Assembly: GCA_028564705.1 (NCBI GenBank)
Contig: JAPXFQ010001767.1
Location: 695,501 to 759,500 of the forward strand
Origin: Apricaphanius iberus
Lineage: Eukaryota; Chordata; Actinopteri; Cyprinodontiformes; Aphaniidae
Direction of reading: 5' to 3'
DNA length: 64,000 nucleotides
The notes beneath the pieces were generated by a model. It made no database searches. It was not told the origin of the DNA and was given only the letters and a program-made list of their open reading frames with translations. Numbering within the stretch: position 1 is the stretch's first letter; the number at the start of each line of letters is the position of its first letter. Below are positions 43,811-55,358 of the stretch, in pieces. Both the position numbers and the translations under genes were made by a program.

Positions 43811-46735
43811 TTAGGGCGTGGCGATGTATCGAAAATTTACATAAACCGATGTTTATGCATACTTGCCAACCCAGAAAGATGCACAAGAACCTTCAGGTAT
43901 GTGAAACCAGAAAGACCTCCACAGCACACTGAATGATGTTTGGAAGAAATGGGACCTCTGCACTAAGTCATTATGCTTCAGCAAAACTTATTTTTCTCTC
44001 TGCACTAATTAAATTATGAATCCAATATCTTCTCCCTCTGTGCCAAATGTCAAGCTGTTCTGAGTTATTACCAGCTACGTGCAGAATCCGTTGTTTTTGG
44101 CCAGAAACATGCAAACTGAGGCATGCTGGGATACTTCTGACCTCCTTCTCTTTCTGCACACAGATTCAATAAAGGAGACAGAGAGAGAGAGAGAGCAGCC
44201 ACCTGATACCCCTGACCCTCAAACAAGGCGATCCAGGAGTGGACTGTGCCTAAAACGACTCTCGCTGTCATCTGCGTGTCTTCTCACACGATTCAGCATG
44301 GATTACAAAGAAGAAAACAATGTTTTTTTAGTTGCTAAGTGCTTAAATGTGCTCCCATGTGAATGATTTTTTTTTTAAATTAATAGCCGATGGTAAAGCA
44401 GATGAAACAAAGGACGCTTCCAAGTTGGCGGATCGGTGCTTGTGTAGTGTTTTGTTTTGAAGCTTTTCCAAATGTGTGTTGAAAGAGCTTGGACAGGGAG
44501 GTGGACAGATGTGTAAGATAACATCTATTTCTCCTGAAAAGTCACAGAACTCCTGGCAAATTTCTAGAATTTCCAGAACATCTGTGTGTACCCCTTTGGT
44601 ATTAACCCATTAGTGTTGTTATGCCTCACAGGCGGGATATATCATTTTTTTTGACAGTTTTGCAAGTTCTGCCACTTAAAAGGATAAGAGAGGACCGTCA
44701 AAATTGGGAAAAGTATCCAGAAAATCACATGGTCCAATTTAAAAAAAATATTATCTGTCTCCGTCAAAGGAGAGCGTATGCATCTGATTGGTCAGTTCAG
44801 CAACAGCCAGTGATCGTTTCACCAGAACGGGGCTCTATAGTCGCTGTAATCAGTAATTAATGCAGCGTTTGGCCACTACAGGCTTTAAATTGAAAGGATA
44901 ATTTATCTAATCTGTACTTTTGGCAATTTTGAACACAAGGAGGTGTAGGAAAACAGTAAAAAAGGCTGCTCTGTTCTAGTAAAAAGCTTTACAGCTAAAT
45001 CAAAATGTACTTTCTGTCGTTCATTGGTCCTTGTGGAAAAAATGCGGAAAAAAACTGAAACAACACTGTGATAGTATGCAGAGACGCCATGAAAAGTTAG
45101 CACCCCCTGATGTCCTGGTCGAGCAATGCTGAAAAAACAATAGAAAGGGCAGAGAAAAACACAGACTACTATAAACGAAAAACGTCTCCATCAATATGTC
45201 TGAGTACAAATTCGTGGCCAGAGAAGAATAAACTGGGCTTTAGAAAAACCGTTTGAGCTCCGTCAATGCCAACAAAGGGTTTATAATAAAATACGGAGAT
45301 TAACTTTTTTTATTGACAAAATACTTATTTTACACTTCGCAAATAAATTCTAATGTTAATATAGGCATATTTTCGTTAGTTATGATCAAAACTTTGTGAG
45401 AAATACACCCAAGGAAGGAAATCACCAAGGTTCTCAATGTCCCATTATGCTGAATTGAAGACGTAAGACTTGTTGTGGACTAGCTACGTCTTTGGATTAC
45501 GTTTGACTCCTTGGTAACCAGAAGAGTACAGGGTCAACTCAGTGAAAACAAGGGGCCCATATCAACACCAGTCCCCCATCATGCAAACATGGTGTAGCTA
45601 ATTAGGACTATAGGTCTCAACTTTCGTCTTTACTTAGATTCATTTTGCAAAGAAGGTATTGCATCTTTTCGAAAAATAAAAATAAAAACAAACCATACTT
45701 GTTCAGTCTTTTAAAAATTTAACATGTAACAAGCCGATTGAAGTCTGCAGAGTCTCAGAGCTGGTGGGTTTCTAGCTATTTCTGACGTTATCTCTGGTTG
45801 ATCTTAGGGTTATTCTTCAATTTCTCTTGTTTTTCTAGGTATTTCCCATGGATATATATAGTTTCCGTTGAAATTGTTTTTTGGGTTTTTTTTATGCTGC
45901 CTGGGTTCTCTTGAGCTTTGGTCTGGTTCTTGCAGTTCCTTCTGGGGTTTCTGTTGGTTGGTATTTGTTTACAGTTAAGAGCAAAACGTAACGATGAGGC
46001 TTTGATCGAAGGACTTTTGAAAAATAATAATGGAGCTAAAAGTTTAACGGTATGAGAATACAGTCTTTCCGTTCTTGCTTTGCTTGTAAGTTGGAAGAAT
46101 TTCAATGGAAGCCTGTGTAGAGAAAGATTTTAATGGATAAATTTAATCTGTTATTACCTAATGTGTCTTGTAGTTGGATATTTTTGGTTTGCCTGGATAG
46201 CAGATTCTGCTACGTTTAATTGTTAGGCTTGGAAAGCTTTGTTGTTCCTCGGCGGCAGCACCGACTGTGACTTTTTGACCTTTACACTCAGTCAGTAATG
46301 TGTTAGCAGCTCAAATACATGTGTGAAAAACAATAAAGACAAATGAAGGAGCCGCACAAAGCCTTGCTTCCCCTCCTCATTGTTAGAGACTGTCACCCTG
46401 ATTGTGTCTTACCCCTTATTGTTATTCATGAGCTGTCTCAACACGTGTGAGGATGTGTTATTGCCGCTCTGTCATTTTGGCTGCAATGACTCTGTGATGA
46501 GGCTGTGTAGCCTGTAGTCAAGTTCAAAGAGTAATTTGCCTGAGCGTTATTTCAGTGGAGAGCAATGGCTTCCCATCACAGCCCACTTCCTTTTAAATAA
46601 TGTCAGGTTGGGGAGCTGCAGCGCCGCCGGGCACATACAGCTCACCACAATAGGAAGAGGTAGCTGTTTACCACACAATTACAAATATATTCAAGTGCTG
46701 TACAAACAACCCTCCTAATACAGCATGTGCCACAT
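43811..46735. other. Non-coding, no gene seen; possible conserved block 46370-46700
   Basis: 43858 (CATACTTGCCAACCC) looks like an isolated hAT end of the 39285 family. 44175-44195 is a short (GA)n. 46370-46700 is repeat-free and balanced. Open frames at 44621-44860 and 45788-46105 have no recognisable domain; the latter is Lys/Asn/Gln-rich and probably spurious. Confidence 0.4.
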
Positions 46736-46891
46736 CGCGGGAAGTTATAAACTTTGGGGAGGGGGTGAAAAAAGTGACAGTAAGTTTAATAACTTTAATA
46801 ACTCTGGGGAACGACGTCACACCGGCAGGAAAAACCGTAAACGAGCTACAGTGGCTAACCGGCTATTCAAGAGTTATCCAGCTTCGCGAAA

Positions 46892-47028
46892 ATGGTTGAA
46901 TCATGTGCGTGCACAAACCACCGAGGTTAAAGACGGAGCCTTTTTATCGCATTCCAAAAGATCCAGCTCGGAGGGAAAGATTTTTTTCTGCTCGGAGCGC
47001 AATGAAGAAAACGTTGGATAAGGGTCAG
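46892..47028 (+). pseudogene. Broken THAP-domain first exon
   Basis: From the ATG the frame reads M-V-E-S-C-A-C-T-N-H-R-G and then a stop. The neighbouring frame continues F-Y-R-I-P-K-D-P-A-R-R-E-R-F-F-S-A-R, the typical THAP sequence after the first zinc cysteines. The two halves are in different frames, so an indel has broken it. A good splice donor follows (GGTCAG|GTAACT at 47028/47029). THAP domains bind DNA and occur in host THAP proteins, P elements and some Harbinger-like elements. No further exon was found. Confidence 0.65.
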
Positions 47029-47867
47029 GTAACTTCAACTGAACATGCAATTTAAAATTAACTTTTGCATTAGTCTTACAAACGATTGTAATCAAAATGT
47101 GTCCAGTTTTAATGATAATGGCTTACGAAAGATTCTTAGCGAAAATTCCTACAGTTATTTTAGCGTGGATCTTTCTGTCTTGTTGCTCACAGAGTAGCTA
47201 AACATCATATAGAACCTTTTATAATCATAACAATCTTTATGATCCTGCTGTTAAGGTGTAATTTATTCATTTTATTTCTTTTTTTTGTTAAGCAATGATT
47301 GATTAATGGTCAGATATCGACAAACTTAAAAAGCACTACCTAGCTGTTCGTTACTCCACTTACCCTCCCGGTGTGCGATCCTTGGCAGGAAGATTGCAGG
47401 TATCTCAAATCTGGAACAAGGTCCGCTCCAACAGCTTCTAAAGTTTTAAAAAATATCCTAAGGGCGTGGTAAGGGTTGGAGATGTTTAATCCTTTTAATT
47501 TATATAGTATATACAATATCTTACGTTTCAAAATGGAAACTCAGACAGAGTAAAATCACAGCCAGCGTCATTTATTTTTATTACATTTTTTCTGCCAAAA
47601 TGCCTGCTCACTCTGAGAGTCATGTGACGTCCGGAGCTCTATATGTCAGAATTTTATAGTGAATTATTCACACAACAGTCTATTGTCCCAACCGTGTTGG
47701 AAGGAAGTTACATTGAAACAGATTTCGATCTGAGCCGGCTGAGTGGTTGTAAACTTTTCAGTCAGATTTTGCAGCACTTTTTTTTTATTGTTGCGGCAGC
47801 TTTCGTGAAAAGTTGCCAGCCATTTGAAAATTGTTTGCAAAGCAATTTATATGAAAACTCTTTTTGA
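47029..47867. other. Non-coding spacer after the THAP remnant
   Basis: Nothing identified that could be a second THAP-protein exon. The open frame at 47643-47867 has no recognised domain. Confidence 0.4.
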
Positions 47868-48800
47868 CCCTCCTAGATACACCCCTGCTCAGCAGCACTA
47901 AACATTTAGGGATAGTCAATTCAATTCAATTCAATTCAGTTTATTTATATAGCGCCATTTCACAACAGATGTCATCTCAAGGCACTTTACAAAAAGAGTT
48001 ATTACAATACAATGTTTAGTGTAGAAATTACAGAACCACAGAAGATTGCGTCGTGGAATTCTCAGCAATCCCTCATACTGAGCAAGCATGCAGCGACAGT
48101 GGGAAGGAAAACCTCCCTTTTAACAGGAAGAAACCTCCGGCAGAACCAGGCTCAGCACAAGCGGTTATCTGCCGCGACCGTCTGTGGCTTGGAGATTGAT
48201 CATTCTAAAAACTCACAGGAGTCTCTGTCAGGAGAGTGAGAAAACATTTCTTCCCACTCTGGTTACAGTAAAGCATTTAGTCTGAAAATTTTGACGCTGT
48301 AGCTTTGGTTTCTGTGTGAACAAAAGCACAACCAGCTGGGCTCTCGGGCACAAAGAGCTTGAAAAAATGACTTGGTCCGCTGCCGAAGTTACCATCGCAC
48401 AGCCGAAATAAAAGGAAACTACGGTAGACTTGAGGTCGTTCAACACAGTGTTTAATCCTAAATAACTCAGTGGATGTAAAAAGTCATTGAAACTACGGCT
48501 TCTGTCAGTCACATAAAGACTGCTCTCCTGAAAACTTGCCACTCACTGCTGCTGTGTCTGTGCTTCATTACAGCTGATCATTTTCTCATCAGGCATACAT
48601 GAATCACAGAGGTGACGTATTTTAGATTCAAATAGGTGAATTTTGCCAAAAGATGACTGAATTTCTGGTTTTCCTGACTGGATTGAGGAAACTGTACCAC
48701 ATAGCACCTTTTTTGTCAAAATGCAAATGTAAAATTTTATTCTCCATCACTCTCACATAAGAAACAGGGATTGTACATGATATGTGATGCAGACAGATAT
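47868..48800. mobile_element. Diverged copy of the 39285 hAT, interrupted
   Basis: Shares in order CCTGCTCAGCAGCACT, GTCTCTGTCAGGAGAG, GAAAACTTGC, AGAAACAGGGA and GTACATGATATG with 39655-40090. Its terminal repeats are not recognisable. A retroelement tail has inserted near its left part (47922-48197). Confidence 0.75.
47922..48197 (-). mobile_element. Retroelement 3' end (LINE/SINE tail), minus strand
   Basis: Read on the minus strand it ends TATATAAATAAACTGAATTG with (AATTG)n, preceded by AAAGTGCCTTGAGATGACAT and by TCTGCCGGAGGTTTCTTCCT. This block is abundant in fish. Its absence from the corresponding place in the 39285 copy marks it as an insertion. Confidence 0.75.
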
Positions 48801-49779
48801 AAGATAAAGAAAGGGAGACTCACTGTTGGTAAAAGGTTGATAAAATTGCAAGACGTGCGGAATTTGCTGGGATTGGCGGAATTTCCCTTAATAGATGCGA
48901 TTGCAACATGGCGAGATCTTGGACTGGCTGAAGGATTTTGTTTTATTTAAAAAAAACGCTGCGATGGGAGTCCCACTACCATGTTTCATGTTTCCAGGGC
49001 AAATCACATGTGAGCCCACAAGGTTGCCTAGTCTTCAACACCGTGCCACCATTTGTAATCTGACACCGACTGGGCTAAAGGCTAACGTTGAGCTAACAAT
49101 GCTAGCAGTAAAATAGTCGGCTCTAAAAAAAAACATCATCAGCAACTCGATACTGCAGTGAAATGTTTTCATTTACTTTTCAACTTACTGTGTATAACTT
49201 TTCTCATCATTGTGCATTTTGTGGCCAATCAATAACAGGTAAAACTCCATGAAATTCTGGAGGGGAGGGAGTGAGTGAGAGCAGACTACGTTGTTTTTCT
49301 TTATGGAATCCTATATGCAGTCCTCAAATTTGACCACAAGATGGCAGTATTATATATTGTATCTTTAAATTAACATTAAATATTTAGGGGGGGGGGTAGA
49401 ATAAATACTGAATATAAAAAAAGTTTAATACAAATGATACTAATGAATTAATAAAGGTAATCAATAAAAATGTAATACAAATTAATAAAACAACAACATT
49501 GGAAATAAAATATAACAACTAAATTAATTAGATTTTATTTTTTGCTTGTTACACCAAATGATGGTGAATTAGACAAAAAAATAAAAAATAATAAAAAAAG
49601 ACTACAAAACAAACATTTCTAGTTTCCACAAAAATTGGTATCAGTTCATGGTATCGATTAATTTTAACAAATACGAATACATTACAACGGTATCGGCTTG
49701 ATACCAGTATCTGTATCGGAGCATCCCTGGGTGGAACTGTTATAAGATTTTGCCTATTGAATGTTTTCAGAAGGCAAAT
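48801..49779. other. Non-coding, with a hAT-like end at about 49730
   Basis: No gene seen. 49640-49731 ends ACCAGTATCTGTATCGGAGC then ATCCCTGG, a typical worn hAT terminus. 49385-49600 is AT-rich with an octa-G tract. Confidence 0.45.
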
Positions 49780-50045
49780 TCAGGCAAATACTCGGTATAT
49801 CTGACACATAACTGCATTCCAGTCTACAGCGGTAAAAGGCTACTCTAGTAAAAGGTAAAAAAAATAAAATAAAATAAGATAGTTTTTGCTTGTAATGAGT
49901 TAAAACAAATCTGCCAATGGAAAAAGTGAACATTTTCTGAAAACATGTCTTGAAATAAGAGAATACATTCAAAAAAGAAGAAAAAATTCCCCAAAACAAG
50001 GGATTTTTACTTTCTTGAAAACCTTTTTTTTTGCAGTGTAGCTGG
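49780..50045. repeat. Small MITE ending in TTTTGCAGTGTA
   Basis: AACAAATCTGCCAATGGAAA, TCTTGAAATAAGAGAATAC and a final poly-T with GCAGTGTA form a widespread fish MITE pattern. The left border is unclear. Confidence 0.5.
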
Positions 50046-51235
50046 CAGTGGTAGTATTCTTTTCCATATTGGCAAAGAGGTACTATTTTATCTCTGTAAA
50101 AGATCTAATCAAATCTTCAGTAAGTTCTAGATGTTCAACTTTGTTTAAGTTATAGAACACAACATTTTTTTAATTAATTTCAGGAATTAAAAGGGAAGAA
50201 TTTAGGATTTTTTTATGCTGATCAAAGTAAAAAAAAAAAGTAATATGTACATTTGTATTCAATGTTTATTATGGGACATTTGAATGAAAAGGTACATTTA
50301 AAAAAATATATACACATCCTCAAGCGTATTAGAGGGTTGGAGAATGAAAGTACATTTCCTTACAAAAATTTTATTTGAATGAAAATATATCAAAAAGTAT
50401 ATTGGAAACGATGGTGACGCTATGTTACATACGGCGTCATACGGTCTTTATGATCCAACAACATGGTCAGCACAGCTCGGCTGGCACTGGGAAAAATGGT
50501 GGAGTCTGCAAGTCATCTGCTTCAGAGCCCCAGAGATATCGTTATCCGTCTCAGGAGAGGAGTGATCGCAGAAGAACAGAAACTAGAGTGGTTTAGGTGA
50601 AGCCTACACTATATGGACCCACATAAAACATTTACACGCCAGCAAACACACGTGGAAACGGCGACTTTCCTCCTGGATCGGTAAGCTAACTCGCTTTCTA
50701 ACTTAGCTGTCAGTTAAACTCCTCTAGCATAAATTCCTCCCTGGACACAGTTCAGGTTGGTTACTGCATGTATTTGCAGCGAACCAGGCAACCCAACAGC
50801 AGTGATGCCGGTAAGGCGTTACTTAGTAGCGCGTTACTCCTAATATGACCCCTTTTCCAGTAACGACTAATCTAACGCGTTACTATTTCCATACCGACAA
50901 TCAGATTAAAGTAACTTGTTCAAGCCACTGTGCGTTACTATTTTTGTAATTTTCTTAAGCAAAAACATATATTTGGTCCACGGTGGCAAAAGCATTAGGA
51001 AAACAAGCGACAATGGCGGTAAATATGGTTTTACACACGTTCAACAACACTGCTGCCGTGTTTTGGTCTGGCCTATAACTCCTCAATTCCACTACATGCG
51101 CTCCGCCACGCACGCCGCAGCGGTTCTCTGCCGTCGTTAAATCATTCTGCATGCGCCCCACCTCCGCTTCAGAGCCCAGAGGTGCTCAGCGAAGCATGCG
51201 CATTGGGGTACACATTACAATAACAATGTACTTAC

Positions 51236-51368
51236 CAGTCACTCCCAAGACTTTGGCAATTTCGGCCCGGGTTTCATCTTTTCTCTTTGTGTCTTTGTAG
51301 AGAGGATGAGTTGTATCATACAGTATTTTATATTTTTCCACTTTTACGTTGAGTTTCTCTTCATCCAT
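51236..51368 (-). pseudogene. Orphan MADF-domain first exon
   Basis: The minus strand from M-D-E-E-K-L reads VEKYKILYDTTHPLYKDTKR then K-D-E-T-R-A-E-I-A-K-V-L-G-V-T, the first half of a MADF (Adf-1-type Myb/SANT-like) DNA-binding domain. The usual Trp before the REIA-like part is missing (E-T-R-A-E-I-A). It ends at a good splice donor (GACTG|GTAAGT). An upstream in-frame ATG at 51383 is an alternative start. The second half of the domain is not seen before the hAT border, so the gene is a fragment. Fish Harbinger elements and host genes both encode MADF proteins, and the source is not decided. Confidence 0.65.
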
Positions 51369-51721
51369 GTTGTAAGGTTTCACCTATCATGATGTGCGAC
51401 AGTATTGACATTTCAGAATTAAATAGCTGAAAAGTTTACATTTTTTTAAAGTGTGTAATATATGTATAAATACACCGAATTATTTTAGAAAACATGTATT
51501 TATACATTTTAGTGAGATTAAATAATTATAGCTATTCATACAAAGAAAATTCAATCTTAAAAAAAAATAAGTAGTCGGTCTTTACTGATTTATTTTGAAA
51601 AATCGGATGATCTGCATTTTCAGCATCCTGCCTGGTACTTTTTTATTTGTGTAGATTTACTGTGGACTTGCTCCGGCGTCCGGCAAAATTCGATTCAATC
51701 CTATTTTTGCCGGAGTGCGAA

Positions 51722-51862
51722 ATGGCGGCCGGCGCCCTGCGCCGCACGGCGGCGGTAGTGGAATACTTCTTTTGCATTACAACGGGATCGGTTTTGCTGT
51801 GGCGTTCGTGGTGGGGCGGGGCGGGGTGGAGCCCATGTAGTGGAATTGATGGGTTCGTCTGA
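51722..51862 (+). other. Possible small open frame in a CG-rich, promoter-like zone
   Basis: CGAAATGGCGGCCGGCGCCC holds an AAATGGCGGC YY1-type word whose ATG opens a 46-codon frame (M-A-A-G-A-L-R-R-T-A-A-V-V-E-Y-F onward). It lies about 350 bases from the MADF exon on the opposite strand, an arrangement like a bidirectional promoter. The protein is not recognised and may be accidental. Confidence 0.3.
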
Positions 51863-52330
51863 GTTTTGTACCCTGTAACTGCCCCCTAGTGGAACTCTCT
51901 AGTAGTACATGCCCAAGAAACGTCTTGTTGCTTCATAGTTACTGGTGTCAACGTGAGGTTAAAAAGAAAGTATATTTCTGGCTTTAGCCTACTGTTAAAA
52001 TGTATTACCAATAAAGTGAGTATTGGTAAAACTGGTTATTTTTTCTATGTTAAGACAGTGGGAGGTGCTACTGGCAGCTGCTGAAAGTAACTTGTAATCT
52101 AACTTAGTTAATTTGATATAAAGTAATTAGTAAAGTAACTAAGTTACCTTTGGAAGGAGTAATCAGTAGTCAGTAATCATATTACTTTTCCAAAGTAACT
52201 GTGGCACTGCCCAACAGCTGGGATTATGTTTCTACAACTAGATGTCGCCATCATGCTCACGTTCCATTTCCACCTTTAAAGTGTAACGAAAACGTACCGA
52301 ACCGTGACTTTTGTGTACCGTTACACCCCT

Positions 52331-53560
52331 CACAGATATACACAGGACATACTGAATAATTGTCTTGTAGGGTAATTTAAAGACTACAATAATGTCTCCT
52401 CCCTGACCATCCAATCGGTCTGGGCGTGAATAATCCTTGAATCAGACAGAGAGACAGAGCAGTAACAGAAAATGCAACGCAGTCCAGAGTCAAAAGAAGG
52501 TGCTGGAGGAAAGAAAGAAAAAGGCAATGCGCGTCCGTGAAATCGCATAATTGCGGCGCGGGGAATTTTAATCAATTAGAGCCGCAGAGCTAATTGATGG
52601 CGCCATTGTTGTTTACTGACTCGTAGCGTTGAGCTTGAACACACGCCAAGCGTGTCCATCAGTATGTAAGGTTCATTTCAGACTCAAAGCACTCTGTCGC
52701 TCCTGCTTCTGTCTTTATTCCTAGCGAAATAAGTGCTTTGAAAAAATAAGGGGTGGATGGAGCACAAAGCCTGGGCAGGGTGGGCACACACACCTTCTGG
52801 TGAGATCTATTCATGGCCACAAAGCCCAGTCACACTTTATCTGTCACTGCAGAGCTCAGAGAGTTGACCCTCTGAGGCAGCCGGGCGCTCAGTGTCTAAT
52901 GGTGTCTGACAGTGTCCAAATGGACTCCCGTACAGTTCAGGGAAGGTCATTTACATCATTAAGTGCTCCTGATGAGATGAATAATAAATGAATTACTGCC
53001 GTGATGGGAGCCGAAATAAAAGAGATGATTGAGACGAGAAACCGCAAACAGGTGTGGTGTTTACTGTCAGCGTCTCTCCAGCTGCAACATTTTCCTCACG
53101 TCCTCCAGAGTGAGGGTAATTTCATTACCCCGCCATCCAAACCGTGCATGCTTGACTAGTAGACTGGAGAGGGGAAATCAATACGCACACCATTACCGCG
53201 GCCCTCGGCTGAGGTGTGATATATGCTGCGTGTCGTTTGCAGTGTAAAACAAACCTCATTTAACGTTGACTAATGAAGATTTAAGAAGCTACCGTTTGTC
53301 TCCTCCTTTGAGCAGCTGTCAGGGCTTGATTGCATCACAGAGGAGTCCTGGCCGCGGCGTGGCTGCGCCGTTTTATGTTTCACGCCTGTCTCCTCCGCCG
53401 GGGCTGAGGGATGGGAGAGGCCGGAGGGTCGACCCCGTGACCCTGCAGGATGATGGGAGAGGAGGTGATGAAAGAGGAAGTGGGAGAGTCAGAAGTGAGT
53501 CGGGTCAACAGACTCCTCCATCTGCTCTGAGACCTGCGCCTTTCTGATATCTAATTAAAA
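52331..53560. other. Candidate conserved regulatory region
   Basis: A repeat-free block, richer in CG than its surroundings, containing paired homeobox words (see 52572) plus AATAATAAATGAATTAC, GAGGGTAATTTCATTACCCC and CCATTACCGCGGCC. The inverted GGGTAATTTCATTACCC at about 53114-53130 is notable. Open frames at 52800-53547 show no recognised domain. Confidence 0.4.
52572..52597. promoter_or_regulatory. Inverted pair of homeodomain-type sites
   Basis: TCAATTAG (52572-52579) and CTAATTGA (52590-52597) form a perfect inverted pair with a 10-base GC-rich spacer. TAATTG/CAATTA is the classic homeodomain core. Confidence 0.45.
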
Positions 53561-53870
53561 TAAATTGCAAAGAAAAAAAATTAACCGCAACAGGCCTGAT
53601 TAACTCGTCACAGGAGGTTTGACAGCCTTCCTCTTCCTCATCACAGGCACATTGTTTATGCCACCACCGTGTTTCTAACAGTCTTATTTTCTTCTTACAC
53701 AGACATTTTGCTTTTTAATTTAGATTAAAACATCGTTTTAAACCCACCATCCTGTCTCAAGGTGATGTATGGATTAACAAAAGCTCCTCAACTTTCACAC
53801 GCATGCTTAAATGTCTTTATTATATAACTTTAAAAGGTGCAATTTGTCATTGTGCATACCACTTACATGG
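53561..53870. other. Non-coding spacer
   Basis: AT-rich, nothing recognised. Confidence 0.5.
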
Positions 53871-53878
53871 GAAGTCGG

Positions 53879-55092
53879 TAGGGTTGCCAACTTTCATAAA
53901 TTAAAATAAGGGACACAGGGCGTTATTTAATGGTCATATGTTAAGTTTGAAGTGCTTTATTCACAATTAACACATTAATGCATGATTTCTGTAAGTTAGG
54001 CTACAAAAAGCTGCAATTTAATGCATCCACATAAAAAAGCCAAGAAAGTGTATACAACTTATGTTAACTTGTATAACTGATCCTATTATTGCTTTGTACT
54101 TGCTTGTTTTGATTTTCATGCAATTATTGTCTTGATTATTGTTTTATTGTAAATGCTTTTTTGTATTTTAATCTTCAAAGTGATTTATGCTCTCTTTTCT
54201 GGGTTCTAATTTTAATCATGTAAATCACCTTGAATTGCCTTGTGTTGAACATGTGCTATAGAAATAAAATTACCTTGCCTTGCCTTAACAAGATGCAGTA
54301 CGATCTAACACAATGACGATGCTGAGAACAACAGGTCTGGTTGTTGAGCTTCCAACAATGTGCTTTCAATATTTTCTTTCTAAAGTGACTGTATGGGGAT
54401 ATTGCAGGTGAACCCTAAACACCTTCACACTAGTATCTGCTCACTTAAATACAAATTTAGGAGTGGGTTGACAAATAGTTAATTGAATTGGCTTGCATGG
54501 CTTGTCTGAACAATAATCAAACCACACTAAGAGATTTAATGCAACGTTAACTTACAATTTATTGGCTATTTCTCTAAAATACAAAATTTCAACAGCCAGA
54601 AACCTATCCAAACATCTTTCATTTTAATCTGTTTATTAATATAACAATTAATCAGTTACCATGATTTCTTCGTAAAGTTGTAATTTATATTGATTGATTT
54701 ATATTGATTTTATGACAATTCCCACTCACCTATATCTCCGTAAGCGTTTTTTGGACATTTTTAAAGGTGCTGCATGGAAGCGGCAGTATGTTGTGTGTGT
54801 GTCTACCTGATCAATCCTGAGCGTGCATCACTCGCGAGCCGCGAACACAAACCATCTGCGGTCCCGTTTGATCCCACCGTTAGAACAGTTTTGCTAAATG
54901 TAGGGTTATTTTTATATTAATAAAGGCTACGTAGTTAGAATAACGCAGTATGAAGCCTATGACGGACACACATGATAGACATTTATGAAAATACGTAACA
55001 AATAGAGTCCCTTATTAATTCAAAACGGGACGGCACGTTTAATAGTCAAATATGGGACGATTCCGTATTTTAAGGGATGGTTGGCAACCCTA
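53879..55092. mobile_element. hAT-type element, TAGGGTTGCCAAC ends, 8-base duplication
   Basis: Terminal inverted repeats TAGGGTTGCCAAC. Exact target duplication GAAGTCGG at 53871-53878 and 55093-55100. Inside the ends are AAGGGACA and TATGGGACG words. It is 1214 bases with no transposase recognised. It carries an inserted LINE-type tail at 54060-54294. Confidence 0.93.
54060..54294 (+). mobile_element. LINE-type 3' tail inside the hAT
   Basis: AATCATGTAAATCACCTTGA, ATTGCCTTGTGTTGAACATG and TGCTATAGAAATAAAATTAC then (CTTGC)n match the tail design of the L2-like element at 37460-37545. Only the untranslated 3' end was inserted. Confidence 0.7.
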
Positions 55093-55100
55093 GAAGTCGG

Positions 55101-55350
55101 AACTAAAAAAATAAACGCAAAAAGCTAACTGCTACTCAAACATATGTTGAAATTGGATCTAATCTGGTGAAATGCTAATAAAGTTTAGAAACCAAGCTAA
55201 TCAGAGTGCAGCTAACATCTACTTACAGCTTCAGTAATGCTATTCAGATTTAAGCTAATATCTTTAGGTTGCTGTGTCAACATAACAACTATTCAAATTC
55301 AGCCTAATATCTTGCCAAAGTCAAGCTAAACACTAGAATCAACATAGCAG
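55101..55350. repeat. Degenerate AAGCTAA-type repeat
   Basis: Phrases such as AAGCTAATCAGAGTGCAGCT, TTTAAGCTAATATCTT and CAGCCTAATATCTTGCC recur, resembling 15090-15720. Confidence 0.45.
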
Positions 55351-55358
55351 CTGGGGGA

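Larger units (their letters stand above)
50800..52209. mobile_element. hAT element, CAGTG ends, 8-base duplication, carrying gene pieces
   Basis: The left end CAGTGATGCCGGTAAGGCGT and the inverted right end CAGTGCCACAGTTAC share the CAGTG-x-x-x-C start. Exact target duplication CCCAACAG at 50792-50799 and 52210-52217. Subterminal GTAACGCGTTAC-like words on the left and AAGTAACT on the right are typical. Its 1410 bases carry no hAT transposase but do hold a MADF exon and a CG-rich promoter-like zone. A fragment of the same family lies inverted at 62030-62330. Confidence 0.92.
50100..52330. mobile_element. Older hAT-like element split by a younger hAT
   Basis: The left part 50100-50791 shares blocks with 59690-59880 and with 62640-62890 (TCAGGAGAGGAG, GTTTAGGTGAAG, CCTGGATCGGTAAG). 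The right part 52218-52330 shares ACTAGATGTCGC with 63190 and ends GAACCGTGACTTTTGTGTAC then CGTTACACCCCT, a hAT-like terminus (inverted AGGGGTGTAACGG). The inner hAT at 50800-52209 interrupts it. Confidence 0.65.

Noticed and set aside
43858..43872. CATACTTGCCAACCC as a full hAT element
   Set aside because: Only one end is visible; no matching inverted end or duplication was found nearby.
45788..46105. 105-codon minus-strand open frame
   Set aside because: Lys/Asn/Gln/Thr-rich composition from T-rich DNA on the plus strand; no domain.
51722..51862. Plus-strand MAAGALRR open frame as a genuine gene start
   Set aside because: 46 codons, no recognised family and a Gly/Trp-rich end from GC-rich DNA. 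Kept only as a low-confidence feature.
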